Shown here in pieces: positions 43,957-55,121 of a stretch of 64,000 nt of DNA. This DNA is from Azospira sp. I13. Its GTDB lineage: Bacteria; Pseudomonadota; Gammaproteobacteria; Burkholderiales; Rhodocyclaceae. Below the pieces are notes generated by a model. It did not search any database. It was not told where the DNA came from and was given only the letters and a program-made list of their open reading frames with translations. The stretch spans positions 518 to 64,517 of the forward strand of contig NZ_BFBP01000008.1 in the NCBI RefSeq assembly GCF_003112695.1. Direction: 5' to 3'. Position 1 is the stretch's first letter; each line of letters opens with the position of its first letter. A program made the translations under genes and the position numbers.

Positions 43957-44153
43957 GACCTATTGATGCAATTGAACAAAACTTTGGCAGTTTAACATCA
44001 TTGGCGCCGCTCCCAATCGTTAAGCCAGGCAAAGCCGGAGAGGGTTTGCGGCCCGGTGGAAGCACGGCCGGCCATACCGGAGGCATCAAGTCGCCACCGA
44101 TCCGGGAAAAGTCAGGCGTAAGACGGCAACTCGCCTATTTTTCAATCAGTTAA

Positions 44154-45809
44154 GTGACTTTATGGCGAGTTCATGAAAAAATCCGACCATTGCCCATCCC
44201 GCAGAATCTCCCCATCAACGCCGCCCGCCTTCCCACCCTCTCCTTCCGCGCCTGCGCCCTGGCCGCTTTGCTGTTCTGCCAAGGAGGATGGGCGGAGGAC
44301 GGCGCTGCGGTTCCCCGCTTTGGCATTTCCCGCTTTGTCGTGGAGGGCAACAGCCTTCTGCCGGCCGACGAGGTGGCGGCGATATTGGCCCGCCACGCCG
44401 GCACTGACCGCACTTTCAGCGACATTCAACGGGCCGTGGAAGACCTGGAGGCCGCCTACCGGGCCGCCGGTTATTCCACCGTATCAGTGGTGCTGCCCGA
44501 GCAGGTGCTGGAATCCGGCGAGATTCGCCTGACGGTGCAGGAGACCCGCCTGGGCAAGGTGCACGTAAGCGGCCAGCAGCATTTCGACGAAGCCAACCTG
44601 CGGGCCAGCCTGCCCGCCCTGCGGGAGGGCGAGGCGCCCAATCTGCAGGCCTTGTCGCGCAATCTGCAAGTGGCCAACGAAAGCCCGGCCAAGCAGGTGC
44701 AGGTGATCCTCCAGGGCAGCGAAGTGCCGGGCCAGGTGGATGCGGCGGTGCGGGTCAGCGACGAAAAGCCCTGGCGTCTTTTCGCCACCCTGGACAACAC
44801 CGGCACGGTGGAAACCGGCCGGATGCGCCTGGGCCTGGGCGCCCAGCACGCCAACCTTTTCAATCGCGACCATGTGCTGACGGCCCAATACACCACCGCG
44901 CCGGATGCGCTGGACCAGGTATCGGTCTACGGCCTGGGTTACCGGATTCCCCTCTACGCCAGCAGCGACACCCTGGAATTCTTCGCCGGCCGTTCGGACG
45001 TCAGCTCGGGCACCGTGGCCAATCTCTTCACCGTCAGCGGTGCCGGTACCGTGCTGGGGGCCCGCTACACGCGCAACCTGGCCCGCCACGGCATCTACGA
45101 CCACAAGGCCACCCTGGGCCTGGATTACCGGGCCTATGAAAACCAGGTGCGCCCCCTCGGTGGCGGTGCTTCCCTGCTACCCGACTACACCGTCACGCCC
45201 CTGCTGGCCACCTATAGCGGCGCCCTGGACTGGACCACCGCCCGCGCCGGCTTTGCTGCCACCTGGATGCGCAACCTGCCTTATACGGACAAGGGCCGTG
45301 AGGCCCAGCTCAAACAGGTGCGGCTGGGGGCCCGGGAGGATTACTCCCTGTGGCGCCTGAGCGGCAATTACAGCCAGGCCCTGGCCGGCGACTGGCAGGC
45401 TGTGGCTGCCTTTTCCGGCCAGTACACCCGGGACCAACTGGTTTCCGCCGAACAGTTCGGCGCCGGCGGCGTGGCTTCGGTACGCGGCTTCAACGAGCGG
45501 GCCGTGGCCATGGATCGCGGCTACCGGGGCAGCCTGGAGCTTTACACCCCCGAGTTGAAGGGCTGGGTGCCGATTGAAGGTGCCAATCTGCGGCTGCTCG
45601 GTTTTTATGATTTTGCGTCGATCCGCCTCAACCATGCGCTCCCCGGCGAAGTCTCCCGGGAAGGCCTGGCGAGTGCCGGTGTCGGCCTGCGCCTGAACGT
45701 CAGCAAGCGTTTCAGCCTGGGTGCGGACTACGCCCAGGTGCTGGATGGCGCCGGCACCAAGCGGGCCGGCGATGACCGGCTGCATGTCAATCTGATGCTC
45801 AGTTATTGA
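44154..45809 (+). CDS. Two-partner secretion outer-membrane transporter (TpsB, ShlB/FhaC/HecB family)
   Basis: 551 residues from a GTG start; no other start gives a better signal peptide (hydrophobic segment ~32-48). Two POTRA-like domains occupy ~55-200 (ISRFVVEGNSLLP, and LGKVHVSGQQHFDEANL). A 16-strand-type barrel follows (~215-551), with the VRGFNERAVAMDRGYRGSLELYTPE loop-6 motif (VRGF) typical of FhaC/TamA. It moves the TpsA exoprotein across the outer membrane. The TpsA gene follows on the same strand after 190 bases. Confidence 0.93.
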   Translation: MTLWRVHEKIRPLPIPQNLPINAARLPTLSFRACALAALLFCQGGWAEDGAAVPRFGISRFVVEGNSLLPADEVAAILARHAGTDRTFSDIQRAVEDLEAAYRAAGYSTVSVVLPEQVLESGEIRLTVQETRLGKVHVSGQQHFDEANLRASLPALREGEAPNLQALSRNLQVANESPAKQVQVILQGSEVPGQVDAAVRVSDEKPWRLFATLDNTGTVETGRMRLGLGAQHANLFNRDHVLTAQYTTAPDALDQVSVYGLGYRIPLYASSDTLEFFAGRSDVSSGTVANLFTVSGAGTVLGARYTRNLARHGIYDHKATLGLDYRAYENQVRPLGGGASLLPDYTVTPLLATYSGALDWTTARAGFAATWMRNLPYTDKGREAQLKQVRLGAREDYSLWRLSGNYSQALAGDWQAVAAFSGQYTRDQLVSAEQFGAGGVASVRGFNERAVAMDRGYRGSLELYTPELKGWVPIEGANLRLLGFYDFASIRLNHALPGEVSREGLASAGVGLRLNVSKRFSLGADYAQVLDGAGTKRAGDDRLHVNLMLSY

Positions 45810-45999
45810 GCTTTTTTATCAGCCCGAGCCTGCCCGGCTCCCGGCGGCCTTGCTTCACAGCGGTTTTTTTCCCGTGTGCTAGGCTGAATCGAGAAAGCCA
45901 CCCCTGGTGGAATGAGGGTGGTCGGCGAGCCACCGCCCGATCCGGCGGGGCAGACGGGCGTTGAATGTTGTTTTTTCCCTGGGGTTCAGGGGGGTGCGT
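45810..45999 (+). other. Leader between the TpsB and TpsA genes
   Basis: 190 bases. The stretch 45894-45960 can form stems (for example CCACCC with GGGTGG) and is GC-rich. I could not match it to a known riboswitch family. The SD (GGGGGG at 45989-45994) precedes the TpsA ATG at 46000. Confidence 0.4.
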
Positions 46000-48900
46000 A
46001 TGGTCAGTCTGAAAACTCGGTGCCGTTCCCGGCAATATTCCCCCACGGTGCTGGCCGCTGCCGTGGCTGCCTGCTTTGCCTTCCCGGGCACCGTTCTGGC
46101 AATGCCCACGGGCCCCACCGTTGCGAACGGCCAGGCCAGCATCAGCCAGGCCGGCAACGTGCTGACGGTACGCAACAGCTCCGGCGCCATCATCAACTGG
46201 CAGGGCTTTTCCATCGGCGCCGGCGAGACGGCGCGCTTTCTCCAGCCTTCGGCCAGCAGCGCCGTACTGAACCGGGTAATCGGCCAGGACCCGAGCCAGA
46301 TTCTCGGCCAGTTGAGCTCCAACGGCCGGGTTTTCCTGATCAACCCCAACGGTATCGTTTTTGGCCAGGGCGCCCAGATCAACGTGGGCGGGCTGGTAGC
46401 GTCGACCCTGAATCTCTCCGACCAGGATTTCCTGGCGGGCAAGCTGCGCTTCACCGGCGGCAACGGGGCCGGTGGCATCGAGAATCAGGGCCTACTGCAG
46501 GCAGCCAAGGGCGGTGCCATCTATCTGGTGGCGCCGACGGTGGAGAACCGGGGGGTCATCCGTGCGCCATCGGGGGACATCCTGGTGGCGGCGGGGGAAT
46601 CGGTGCGCGTGGCCGATGTCCGCACGCCGGACCTGTGGGTGGAAATCACCGCCGGCAAGGGCGAGGCTCTGAACCTCGGCCAGTTGCTGGCCGGGGCCGG
46701 CAATATCGGCATGTTTGCCGGCCGCATCAGCCAAAGTGGCGTGATTTCGGCCAATACGGCAAGCCGGGATGCCCAGGGCCGCATCGTCCTGCGGGCGGTG
46801 GATCAGGTGGAATTGACGGCGGGTAGCCGCACCGAGGCGGCCGGCGTTCGCGGCGGCAGTGTGCAGGTGCAAGCCACGGCCGGCGATGCCCTGGTCAGCG
46901 GCCAGGTATCGGCGGACGGCAGCGCCGCCAAGGGCGGCAATGTGCAGATTCTCGGCCAGCGCGTGGCCTTGCTCGACGGTGCTCGGGTTTCTGCCGACGG
47001 GCAGACGGGGGGCGGGCAGGTGCTGGTGGGCGGCGATTTCCGGGGTGAAAACTCGGCGATCCAGAATGCCCGGCTGACCTTTGTCGGCGCGGATGCACAC
47101 CTGAGCGCCAACGCCCTGGCCAAGGGCGATGGCGGCAAGGTGGTGGTCTGGGCCGACGACACAACGCGCTTCTTCGGCAGCCTGGCGGCCAAGGGCGGCC
47201 TGCGCGGCGGCAACGGCGGCCAGGCGGAAGTCTCGGGCAAGTCCTTTCTCTCGATGCGAGGTACGGCAGACCTGGCGGCCCCCCGAGGGAAATCGGGCCA
47301 GCTGCTGCTGGACCCGGACATGATCCAGATCGTCGGGGGTTCCGGGGATGGCACGACAGACGGTACCAGCACATTCTCCGGCAGTAGCGCAGGCACTATT
47401 TTCATGGGCGGCGCCGGCCCCAGCATCATCTATCAGTCTGAACTGGAAGGTATTGGCGGCAACGTTTGGTTGGAAGCTGCCAGCGGTATCAAAACCAGCG
47501 GCACCTTTGCCAGCAATCTGGTGACCATCGGCGGCAACCTGACGATGAAGACCCAGAACAATACCGGAAATGGCAATACGGCTTATGGTATCGACCTGAC
47601 GAGCGAAGGCAGTAACCCTGATCTCAAGTTCAAGGCGAATGGGGACATATTGCTAGCCACCGGTTATGGCGGAGACGCTGCACCGATCAAGACAGGCTTG
47701 CTGGAGGCAGGGCTGGGTAAAAACATTTCCATCCAGTCGAGCGGGGCGATCTACACCAATGGCCTCCGCACTTCGAGTGGCGACATCAATCTTTCTGCCG
47801 CCAACGGGGACATTATCCAGGGCACCGGCCTCAGCAACGTCATTTCCCTGGGCGGCGCCACACCGGGGATTTTGACGCTTTCCGCCCCGGGCCATGCCAT
47901 CTCCCTGATGAATCAGAATAATTACATCACTCTGGTGGGGAATGTCACCAGCAGCAGCTTCAGCCTCTACGACCGGGTGATATCGGTCACCCAGGCTACT
48001 GGCACTTTCCTGAACACCGGCCTTTTTTCGCTGAGCATGGGGGGAGAGGGTTTCGCCAATTTCACCAACTCCGGAAATGCATTTACCTCGTTCTCGGCTT
48101 ATCTCGAGGGCATGAACGGTGTGCAGGTTTTTAGCAGCAGCGCCCTCTCCTTGGGTAGCGCCGGCATCACTGGCGGCGGTGGCAGCTCCAGCATTGATGT
48201 GCGGACCAGCCAGTCTTTCAACGCCCAGGGATATGGCATCAACGTGACGGCCGCCGATGACGTCACGCTGCGTGCAACCGGTAACCTGACCGCCGGGCCT
48301 ATCCATGCCGGGACCATTTCGCTCATTTCCGGAGACGGCTCCACCGCCGGCATCATCACCTTGAAGGGGGATCTCAAGGCGCTGCAGACCGGGTTGTCGA
48401 CAGATGCACCCGCCATTGTCGTTTCCACTCAGGACGTCGGCGGGCAGATCGTTAATGAAGCCAATCTCTCCACGGTCAGCGGCGGCATTACCCTGATCTC
48501 CAATGGCTCCATCAACGTCAATAACCTGATGCCGAAGCGCACCATCACGGCGGATGGAATTGTCAGCCTCGATGCAGGAACCTCCATTACACGGGCAGCC
48601 GGCTCTGCCGGGGCGGACATCACCTCGACCTCGGCTACCGTTTCTTTAACGGCCCAGTCCGGCATTGATATCGGCGGTACCGCCATCGGCGGCGAGAACA
48701 TCAATATCACGTGGTCCAGCGGCGATTACATGCTGAATACCCTGTACACCCTGGGCACGGTGAATCTGGTGGTTGATACGGGCAAGATCGTTAACGCAGC
48801 GGGGGCTGGCGTAACCAACATCAAGGCTTCCAGCATTTCCCTCTCCGCCTATGGGGACATCGGCATGGATACGGACGGGATTACGCCATTGCCCATCCTG

Positions 48901-51294
48901 ACCCAGACCAGCCAGTTGCATGCGGAAAGCACCACCGGCAGCGTGTGGATCATCAACCAGGGCCCCACCAACCTGTTCGGCGCCAACAAGGCGCTGACGA
49001 CTTTCGCCCTGGAATCCACCGGCACCGGTGCCGGTATCTTTTCGGGCGCCGGCAGCAGTATCAATGCCCAGCACCTGGCTCTGAAAAGTGCCGGCTCCAT
49101 CAACGTCAGTAACGCAACGGTCAGTTCTTTCTCCGGCGCCAGCGGTGGCTCCCTGGCCTTCAGCAGCGGCGCCACCACTCCCCTGGAAATCATGGCCCAT
49201 AGCTGGACCGGCGCCGCAGCCCTGAGCGCTGGCGGCATGACCACCAGCAGCGGCAGCGAGGCGATCAAGATCAATCATGGTGGCCTGCTGACGCTGAAGG
49301 GTTCGGTCAGCGCCCCGAACAGTGGCGATGTCTATTTCTCCGCTCCCGAGATTGCCTGGGGTACGGCAGATGCCAGCATGAACGCCACCGGCAGCGGCGC
49401 GGCAGAATTGAGCTTCCGTACCGACAAGCTGACTTTCGGCCCCATGGGCGGTACGGCCAGCGGCTTCCACTGGCTGGGCTTCGAAACCCTGACCAACAAT
49501 CGGGAAATCGCCGTGCATAACGGGGCCAACCTGCCCGCTTGCGTCAGCAGCAATACCTGCCTGGGGCTGAACCTCACCGACATCAAGAGCCATACGGGCT
49601 CGGGTATCCAGGGGTTGCGTATCGGCACGAACAACAGCACGGGGTCGGTCAGCGGCAATCTCAACTTGTACGCAGCCCTGGACAGCAGCACGCTGGCCAC
49701 CTCCATCACCGACTTGGCACTGCTGACCGGCGGCACCATTGCTCAGAACGGCAACGCCCTGGCGGTGGATCGCCTCGGCGTGGTGGCGAATGGCCCGGTC
49801 AGCCTCGTTACCTCGGTCAATACGGTTGCCGCCAGGGTCGGTGGCAGCTTCGCCCTGCAGAATGCCAAGACCCTGACCGTGGGCACCGTGGGCGATACCA
49901 CCTCGGTGGATGGCTTCGTCGCCGGCGTGACTGCTGAAGGGGTGAATATTGCCACTCAGGGCGACCTCACCATTCTCGGCGGAGGTGCAACCACTGCCGC
50001 AATGATTGGCGGCGGCATCAATGCCGGCAGTGGGCCCTTGACCCTGACTGCCCTGGGCACTGGCTCGATCAACAGTAACGGCGGCCTTAACACCCTGGGC
50101 GGCAACGTGCTGCTGAAGGCCGGCGGCGATATCGCCAACAACCCGAGCGGTATCCGTTCTGGTGGTGGGCAGGTCAGTCTGGAGGCCGGCGGCAGCATTG
50201 CCACGGCCCTGATCGATGCCGGTAGCGGTAGCGTGTCGTTGAAGGCGGGTGGCAACATCACCGATCTCGATGGGACCGCCACCAACATTCACGGCTCATC
50301 CCTGACCTTGAATCTTGGCGGTGATGCAGCCCTGGACAGCAATGTGGGCAGTCTGCTGGTTCTCGGTGGACATAACATCGCCTTGAACAATGTGGGCAAA
50401 CTAACCCTCGCCGGTGGGCAACTTGCCGGTGATTTCACTTTGGAAAACCAGGGGGCACTGACCGTTGGCGGGACGCTGACTTCCACCGCTGGCAAGGTTA
50501 GCCTGCGCACTCACAGCCCGCTCACCATCGATGGCAACATCCAGGCCCAGAGCGATATCCTGCTGGAAGCTGGCGCAAGCGCAGCCACCGGCGACGATCT
50601 GGTGATCAATGGCACCGTGTTTTCCGTACTGGGGAATATTTCTGCCATTGCCGGGGACAACTACGTGCAGAGCGGCCGTTTGACGACCCAGGGTGGCAGT
50701 ATCCTGGCTACCGCTGGCGGCCTCTTCAGCATGACGCCATCAGCCCAGATGAAGACTGCCGGCGGCCCCATCCAGATCGCGGCCGTTGGTGACATTTCCC
50801 TGGGCCTCATCGATGCTGCGCCGGGCAATGTGGATATTTCATCCAAGTCCGGCAATATCGGTAGTGCCGATCCCAGTATCTCTCCGAACATCCTGGCCGG
50901 TTCCCTCAAGCTGGCTGCCGCCAAGGGCATCAAGCTGACCTATGATGCCAAGGCCCTGTCGGTGTCCTCAAGCAGCGGCTATGTAACCCTGGTCAATTCC
51001 AGAACTGGTACGGTCATCAGCAACGATCCGGCGCTGCAACCGCCCCCAGTGGATGGCGGTGGGAGCTTGGGCCAGAGCATCGACCAGTCGGTCAATGCAG
51101 CCAACGCGGTGATCAGCAGCATGACCAATAATCTGACCCTTTCCGACCCCAGCGGGAGCAACGGCAGGACGGGCGGCCCCGGCGATGATCAGAATGGTGA
51201 CCGGCGCGACAGAAAATCCGACTCGGGCAACCGGGGAGACTCTCGCTCCGGCGACAAGGATGGTTCCCAGAAAATGAAGGTATGCAATCCGTGA
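46000..51294 (+). CDS. Two-partner secretion exoprotein (TpsA, filamentous haemagglutinin/HMW-like)
   Basis: 1764 residues from the ATG at 46000, which has GGGGGG six bases before it. A long signal peptide (~1-36) is followed by the TPS secretion domain (~37-270), with the RVFLINPNGIVFGQGAQINVGG core and the family NPNG turn. The rest is a repetitive beta-helix rich in Gly/Ser/Thr/Asn. The chain ends SQKMKVCNP; a lone C-terminal Cys recalls surface-retained HMW-type adhesins, which use a C-terminal cysteine pair. No known activity domain is recognisable. A FecR-domain gene follows immediately. Confidence 0.92.
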   Translation: MVSLKTRCRSRQYSPTVLAAAVAACFAFPGTVLAMPTGPTVANGQASISQAGNVLTVRNSSGAIINWQGFSIGAGETARFLQPSASSAVLNRVIGQDPSQILGQLSSNGRVFLINPNGIVFGQGAQINVGGLVASTLNLSDQDFLAGKLRFTGGNGAGGIENQGLLQAAKGGAIYLVAPTVENRGVIRAPSGDILVAAGESVRVADVRTPDLWVEITAGKGEALNLGQLLAGAGNIGMFAGRISQSGVISANTASRDAQGRIVLRAVDQVELTAGSRTEAAGVRGGSVQVQATAGDALVSGQVSADGSAAKGGNVQILGQRVALLDGARVSADGQTGGGQVLVGGDFRGENSAIQNARLTFVGADAHLSANALAKGDGGKVVVWADDTTRFFGSLAAKGGLRGGNGGQAEVSGKSFLSMRGTADLAAPRGKSGQLLLDPDMIQIVGGSGDGTTDGTSTFSGSSAGTIFMGGAGPSIIYQSELEGIGGNVWLEAASGIKTSGTFASNLVTIGGNLTMKTQNNTGNGNTAYGIDLTSEGSNPDLKFKANGDILLATGYGGDAAPIKTGLLEAGLGKNISIQSSGAIYTNGLRTSSGDINLSAANGDIIQGTGLSNVISLGGATPGILTLSAPGHAISLMNQNNYITLVGNVTSSSFSLYDRVISVTQATGTFLNTGLFSLSMGGEGFANFTNSGNAFTSFSAYLEGMNGVQVFSSSALSLGSAGITGGGGSSSIDVRTSQSFNAQGYGINVTAADDVTLRATGNLTAGPIHAGTISLISGDGSTAGIITLKGDLKALQTGLSTDAPAIVVSTQDVGGQIVNEANLSTVSGGITLISNGSINVNNLMPKRTITADGIVSLDAGTSITRAAGSAGADITSTSATVSLTAQSGIDIGGTAIGGENINITWSSGDYMLNTLYTLGTVNLVVDTGKIVNAAGAGVTNIKASSISLSAYGDIGMDTDGITPLPILTQTSQLHAESTTGSVWIINQGPTNLFGANKALTTFALESTGTGAGIFSGAGSSINAQHLALKSAGSINVSNATVSSFSGASGGSLAFSSGATTPLEIMAHSWTGAAALSAGGMTTSSGSEAIKINHGGLLTLKGSVSAPNSGDVYFSAPEIAWGTADASMNATGSGAAELSFRTDKLTFGPMGGTASGFHWLGFETLTNNREIAVHNGANLPACVSSNTCLGLNLTDIKSHTGSGIQGLRIGTNNSTGSVSGNLNLYAALDSSTLATSITDLALLTGGTIAQNGNALAVDRLGVVANGPVSLVTSVNTVAARVGGSFALQNAKTLTVGTVGDTTSVDGFVAGVTAEGVNIATQGDLTILGGGATTAAMIGGGINAGSGPLTLTALGTGSINSNGGLNTLGGNVLLKAGGDIANNPSGIRSGGGQVSLEAGGSIATALIDAGSGSVSLKAGGNITDLDGTATNIHGSSLTLNLGGDAALDSNVGSLLVLGGHNIALNNVGKLTLAGGQLAGDFTLENQGALTVGGTLTSTAGKVSLRTHSPLTIDGNIQAQSDILLEAGASAATGDDLVINGTVFSVLGNISAIAGDNYVQSGRLTTQGGSILATAGGLFSMTPSAQMKTAGGPIQIAAVGDISLGLIDAAPGNVDISSKSGNIGSADPSISPNILAGSLKLAAAKGIKLTYDAKALSVSSSSGYVTLVNSRTGTVISNDPALQPPPVDGGGSLGQSIDQSVNAANAVISSMTNNLTLSDPSGSNGRTGGPGDDQNGDRRDRKSDSGNRGDSRSGDKDGSQKMKVCNP

Positions 51295-51305
51295 GGCCCA
51301 CTGTC

Positions 51306-52019
51306 ATGCTCCGCTCGCTTTATTCCCTGATCTTCCTTTGCGCGCTGGCGGCTTCCCCGACCTTCGCTTCTGACGGGGTGGTGCTCAATCTCGGGGGGAC
51401 ACTCTCAGCCAAGGCAAGCGACGGCCGGATGCGTATTCTTTCCGTCAATTCCGACGTGCTCTCCGGCGATACCCTTTATACGGAGAAGGACACGTTTGCC
51501 CGGATTCGCTTCAGCGATGGCGGTGAAATCACCCTTAAGCCCAATACCCAGTTCCAAGTGGAAGCCTTTTCCCACCGCGCCGGTTCACCGGAACAAGACA
51601 GTGCAGTGTTCCGGCTGATCAAGGGTGGTCTGCGGGCCATCACGGGTTTGATCGGCAAGCAGGACCCGCAGCGTTATCGCATGACAACCAGTACCGCCAC
51701 CATCGGCATCCGCGGAACGGTGTTCGGTGTTCTCTTCTGCGATGGTGATTGTGGTGGTTATACCACCCAGGGTGGCCAGCCCTTGCAGGATGGCTTGCAT
51801 GTGGATGTGACCGAAGGTGCCATCTTTGTCAGCAATCAGGCCGGCACGCAGAATCTCAATGCCGGTCAGGGTGCCTACGTGCAGAATGCCAATACCTTGC
51901 CGGTTGTTGTTCCCAATGGTTTCCGCCCGGCGGAATCCATTGTCCGGGATGCTGCACGAAGCAACCTGCGAGGTCCCGGCACCTCCAGCGGCAGCGGCGA
52001 TGATTGCGCGGTTCAGTAG
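51306..52019 (+). CDS. Exported FecR-domain protein downstream of the TPS pair
   Basis: 237 residues from the ATG at 51306, which has GAGG at a usable distance; an ATG at 51282 overlaps the TpsA gene and has a poor SD. A signal peptide (MLRSLYSLIFLCALAASPTFA) precedes a FecR domain (~30-175; GDTLYTEKDTFARIRFSDGGEITL and TTSTATIGIRGTVFGV). It resembles the FecR part of the 4712-8122 protein but has no TPR region. No sigma factor gene is adjacent, so it is probably not an ECF anti-sigma. A role with TpsA/TpsB in the periplasm or at the surface is plausible. Confidence 0.88.
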   Translation: MLRSLYSLIFLCALAASPTFASDGVVLNLGGTLSAKASDGRMRILSVNSDVLSGDTLYTEKDTFARIRFSDGGEITLKPNTQFQVEAFSHRAGSPEQDSAVFRLIKGGLRAITGLIGKQDPQRYRMTTSTATIGIRGTVFGVLFCDGDCGGYTTQGGQPLQDGLHVDVTEGAIFVSNQAGTQNLNAGQGAYVQNANTLPVVVPNGFRPAESIVRDAARSNLRGPGTSSGSGDDCAVQ

Positions 52020-52327
52020 GCTGATTCAATAGCTCTGGCGACCTCCCGGTATGGGGAGGCATAGCGCTGTGCTCGTTACGGTGTTACCTCGACGATCACT
52101 AGGTAGGCAGGCGGCAGATCTTTGGAGTGAATGTTCTCAGGCCTGCCGGCCGCAGGGTTGGGTGCCGCATGGCTGGTAGCTGGCTTGGCCCCCCTAGGCG
52201 TCTCTGCGGCATGGCTCGGCCCCACCGGGTACCGCTAACGCTTGGCCCCCGAGGTAGCTGAGGCTCGTCGCATTCGTAAACAAAAAAAAGCAGCCCGAAG
52301 GCTGCTTTTTTTATCGGTATGAACCGA
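52020..52327. other. Short intergenic stretch before the ATP synthase genes
   Basis: 308 bases between the convergent FecR gene and atpC. Apart from the terminator at 52282-52312 I see no feature. There are two similar GGCATGGCT words (52169 and 52210), too short to be significant. Confidence 0.5.
52282..52312. terminator. Bidirectional terminator between atpC and the FecR gene
   Basis: Stem GCAGCC (52290-52295) and GGCTGC (52300-52305) with loop CGAA, flanked by eight As on the left and seven Ts on the right. It can end both the ATP synthase operon (minus) and the FecR transcript (plus). Confidence 0.93.
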
Positions 52328-52750
52328 TCAGTGCTTGCGCTTGCGCAGCTGCTGAATGGTTGCCAGCTGGGCAACGGCTTCGGCCAGTTCTGCTTCGGCC
52401 TTGGCGTAATCCAGTTCGGCGGAACGGTTCTGCAGTGCTTCTTCGGCAGCCTTCTTGGCAGCCAGCGCCTTCGCTTCATCCAGGTCGGCACCGCGGATTG
52501 CGGTATCGGCCAGCACGGTGACGATGGTGGGCTGGACTTCCAGCATACCGCCGGAGACGTAGATCATCTCGAACTCAGCGTCCGGCACCTTGATGCGCAC
52601 GGTACCGGGCTTGATGCGGGTCAGCAGCGGGGTGTGCCGCGGGTAGATGCCGAGTTCGCCGGCTTCGCCCGGGAGCACCACGTATTCAGCTTCGCCGGAG
52701 AAGATAGACTCTTCGGCGCTGACCACGTCTACATGTACTCTCAATGCCAT
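52328..52750 (-). CDS. atpC: ATP synthase epsilon subunit
   Basis: 140 residues. N-terminal beta-sandwich ([21 protein letters not shown]) and C-terminal helical hairpin (~90-140). It is part of the central stalk of F1 and regulates ATP hydrolysis. It is the last gene of the operon, followed by a terminator; atpD is 57 bases upstream. Confidence 0.97.
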   Translation of the reverse strand: MALRVHVDVVSAEESIFSGEAEYVVLPGEAGELGIYPRHTPLLTRIKPGTVRIKVPDAEFEMIYVSGGMLEVQPTIVTVLADTAIRGADLDEAKALAAKKAAEEALQNRSAELDYAKAEAELAEAVAQLATIQQLRKRKH

Positions 52751-52807
52751 GATAGGGGTTCCCCTCAGGATGGCCGCACCCCGGACGGGATGCGGCTTAC
52801 CGGTTGA

Positions 52808-54226
<1,419 letters not shown>

Positions 54227-54239
54227 CTATAGAAACCAG

Positions 54240-55103
54240 TTAGACCGCCGCTGCGCCGCTGACGATTTCGGACAATTCCTTGGTAATCGCGGCCTGACGG
54301 GTCTTGTTGTAGACCAGTTTCAGTTCGCCGATCACATTCTTGGCATTGTCGGAAGCCGACTTCATGGCCACCATTCGGGCACTTTGCTCGGACGCCATGC
54401 TTTCAGCGACTGATTGATAAATCAGTGCCTCGACATAACGTACCAGCAGGTCGTCGATGACGGACTTGGCGTCGGGCTCATACACGTAGTCCCAACGGGC
54501 GGACTCGGAGCCCACGACCTCACCGGACAGGGGCAGCAGCTGCTCGATAACCGGCTCCTGCTTCATGGTATTCACGAAGCGGGTGTAGGCGATGAACAAC
54601 TGGTCGATCTCACCGTTGATGTAAGCATCGAGCTGAACCTTGACGGGCCCGATCAGACGTTCCAGGTGGGGCGTGTCGCCCAGGCCAGTGACCTGGGAAA
54701 CGACGCTTGCGCCGGAGCGCTGCAGGAAGCCCAGACCCTTGTTGCCAATGGCGGTCGCCTGAATGGCGACACCCTTGCCTTCGAGGTCCTTCATCTGGTT
54801 CAGGACGTTGCGCAGCACGTTGGAGTTCAACGCACCGCACAGGCCCTTGTCAGACGTCACGACGATGATGCCGACCTTCTTGATCGGATCACGCTTCACC
54901 AGGAACGGGTGCTTGTACTCGGTCAGCGCATGAGAGAGGTGGGCGGCCACGCGGCGGATCTTCTCGCCATAAGGACGTGCCTGACGCATACGTTCCTGCG
55001 CCTTGCGCATCTTCGACGCGGCCACCATCTCCATGGCCTTGGTGATCTTGCGCGTGTTTTCGACGCTCTTGATCTTGTTGCGGATTTCCTTGCCGCTAGC
55101 CAT
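54240..55103 (-). CDS. atpG: ATP synthase gamma subunit
   Basis: 287 residues. The N- and C-terminal helices of the rotating shaft are recognised by [28 protein letters not shown] and the end [21 protein letters not shown]. It connects the catalytic hexamer to the c-ring and lies between atpA and atpD as usual. Confidence 0.98.
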   Translation of the reverse strand: MASGKEIRNKIKSVENTRKITKAMEMVAASKMRKAQERMRQARPYGEKIRRVAAHLSHALTEYKHPFLVKRDPIKKVGIIVVTSDKGLCGALNSNVLRNVLNQMKDLEGKGVAIQATAIGNKGLGFLQRSGASVVSQVTGLGDTPHLERLIGPVKVQLDAYINGEIDQLFIAYTRFVNTMKQEPVIEQLLPLSGEVVGSESARWDYVYEPDAKSVIDDLLVRYVEALIYQSVAESMASEQSARMVAMKSASDNAKNVIGELKLVYNKTRQAAITKELSEIVSGAAAV

Positions 55104-55121
55104 TACGCTCTCCTGGACGGA

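Noticed and set aside
45880-45960. Possible c-di-GMP or other riboswitch before the TpsA gene
   Set aside because: The sequence can fold but lacks the conserved core of the c-di-GMP-I/GEMM, cobalamin or glycine classes that I could recall.
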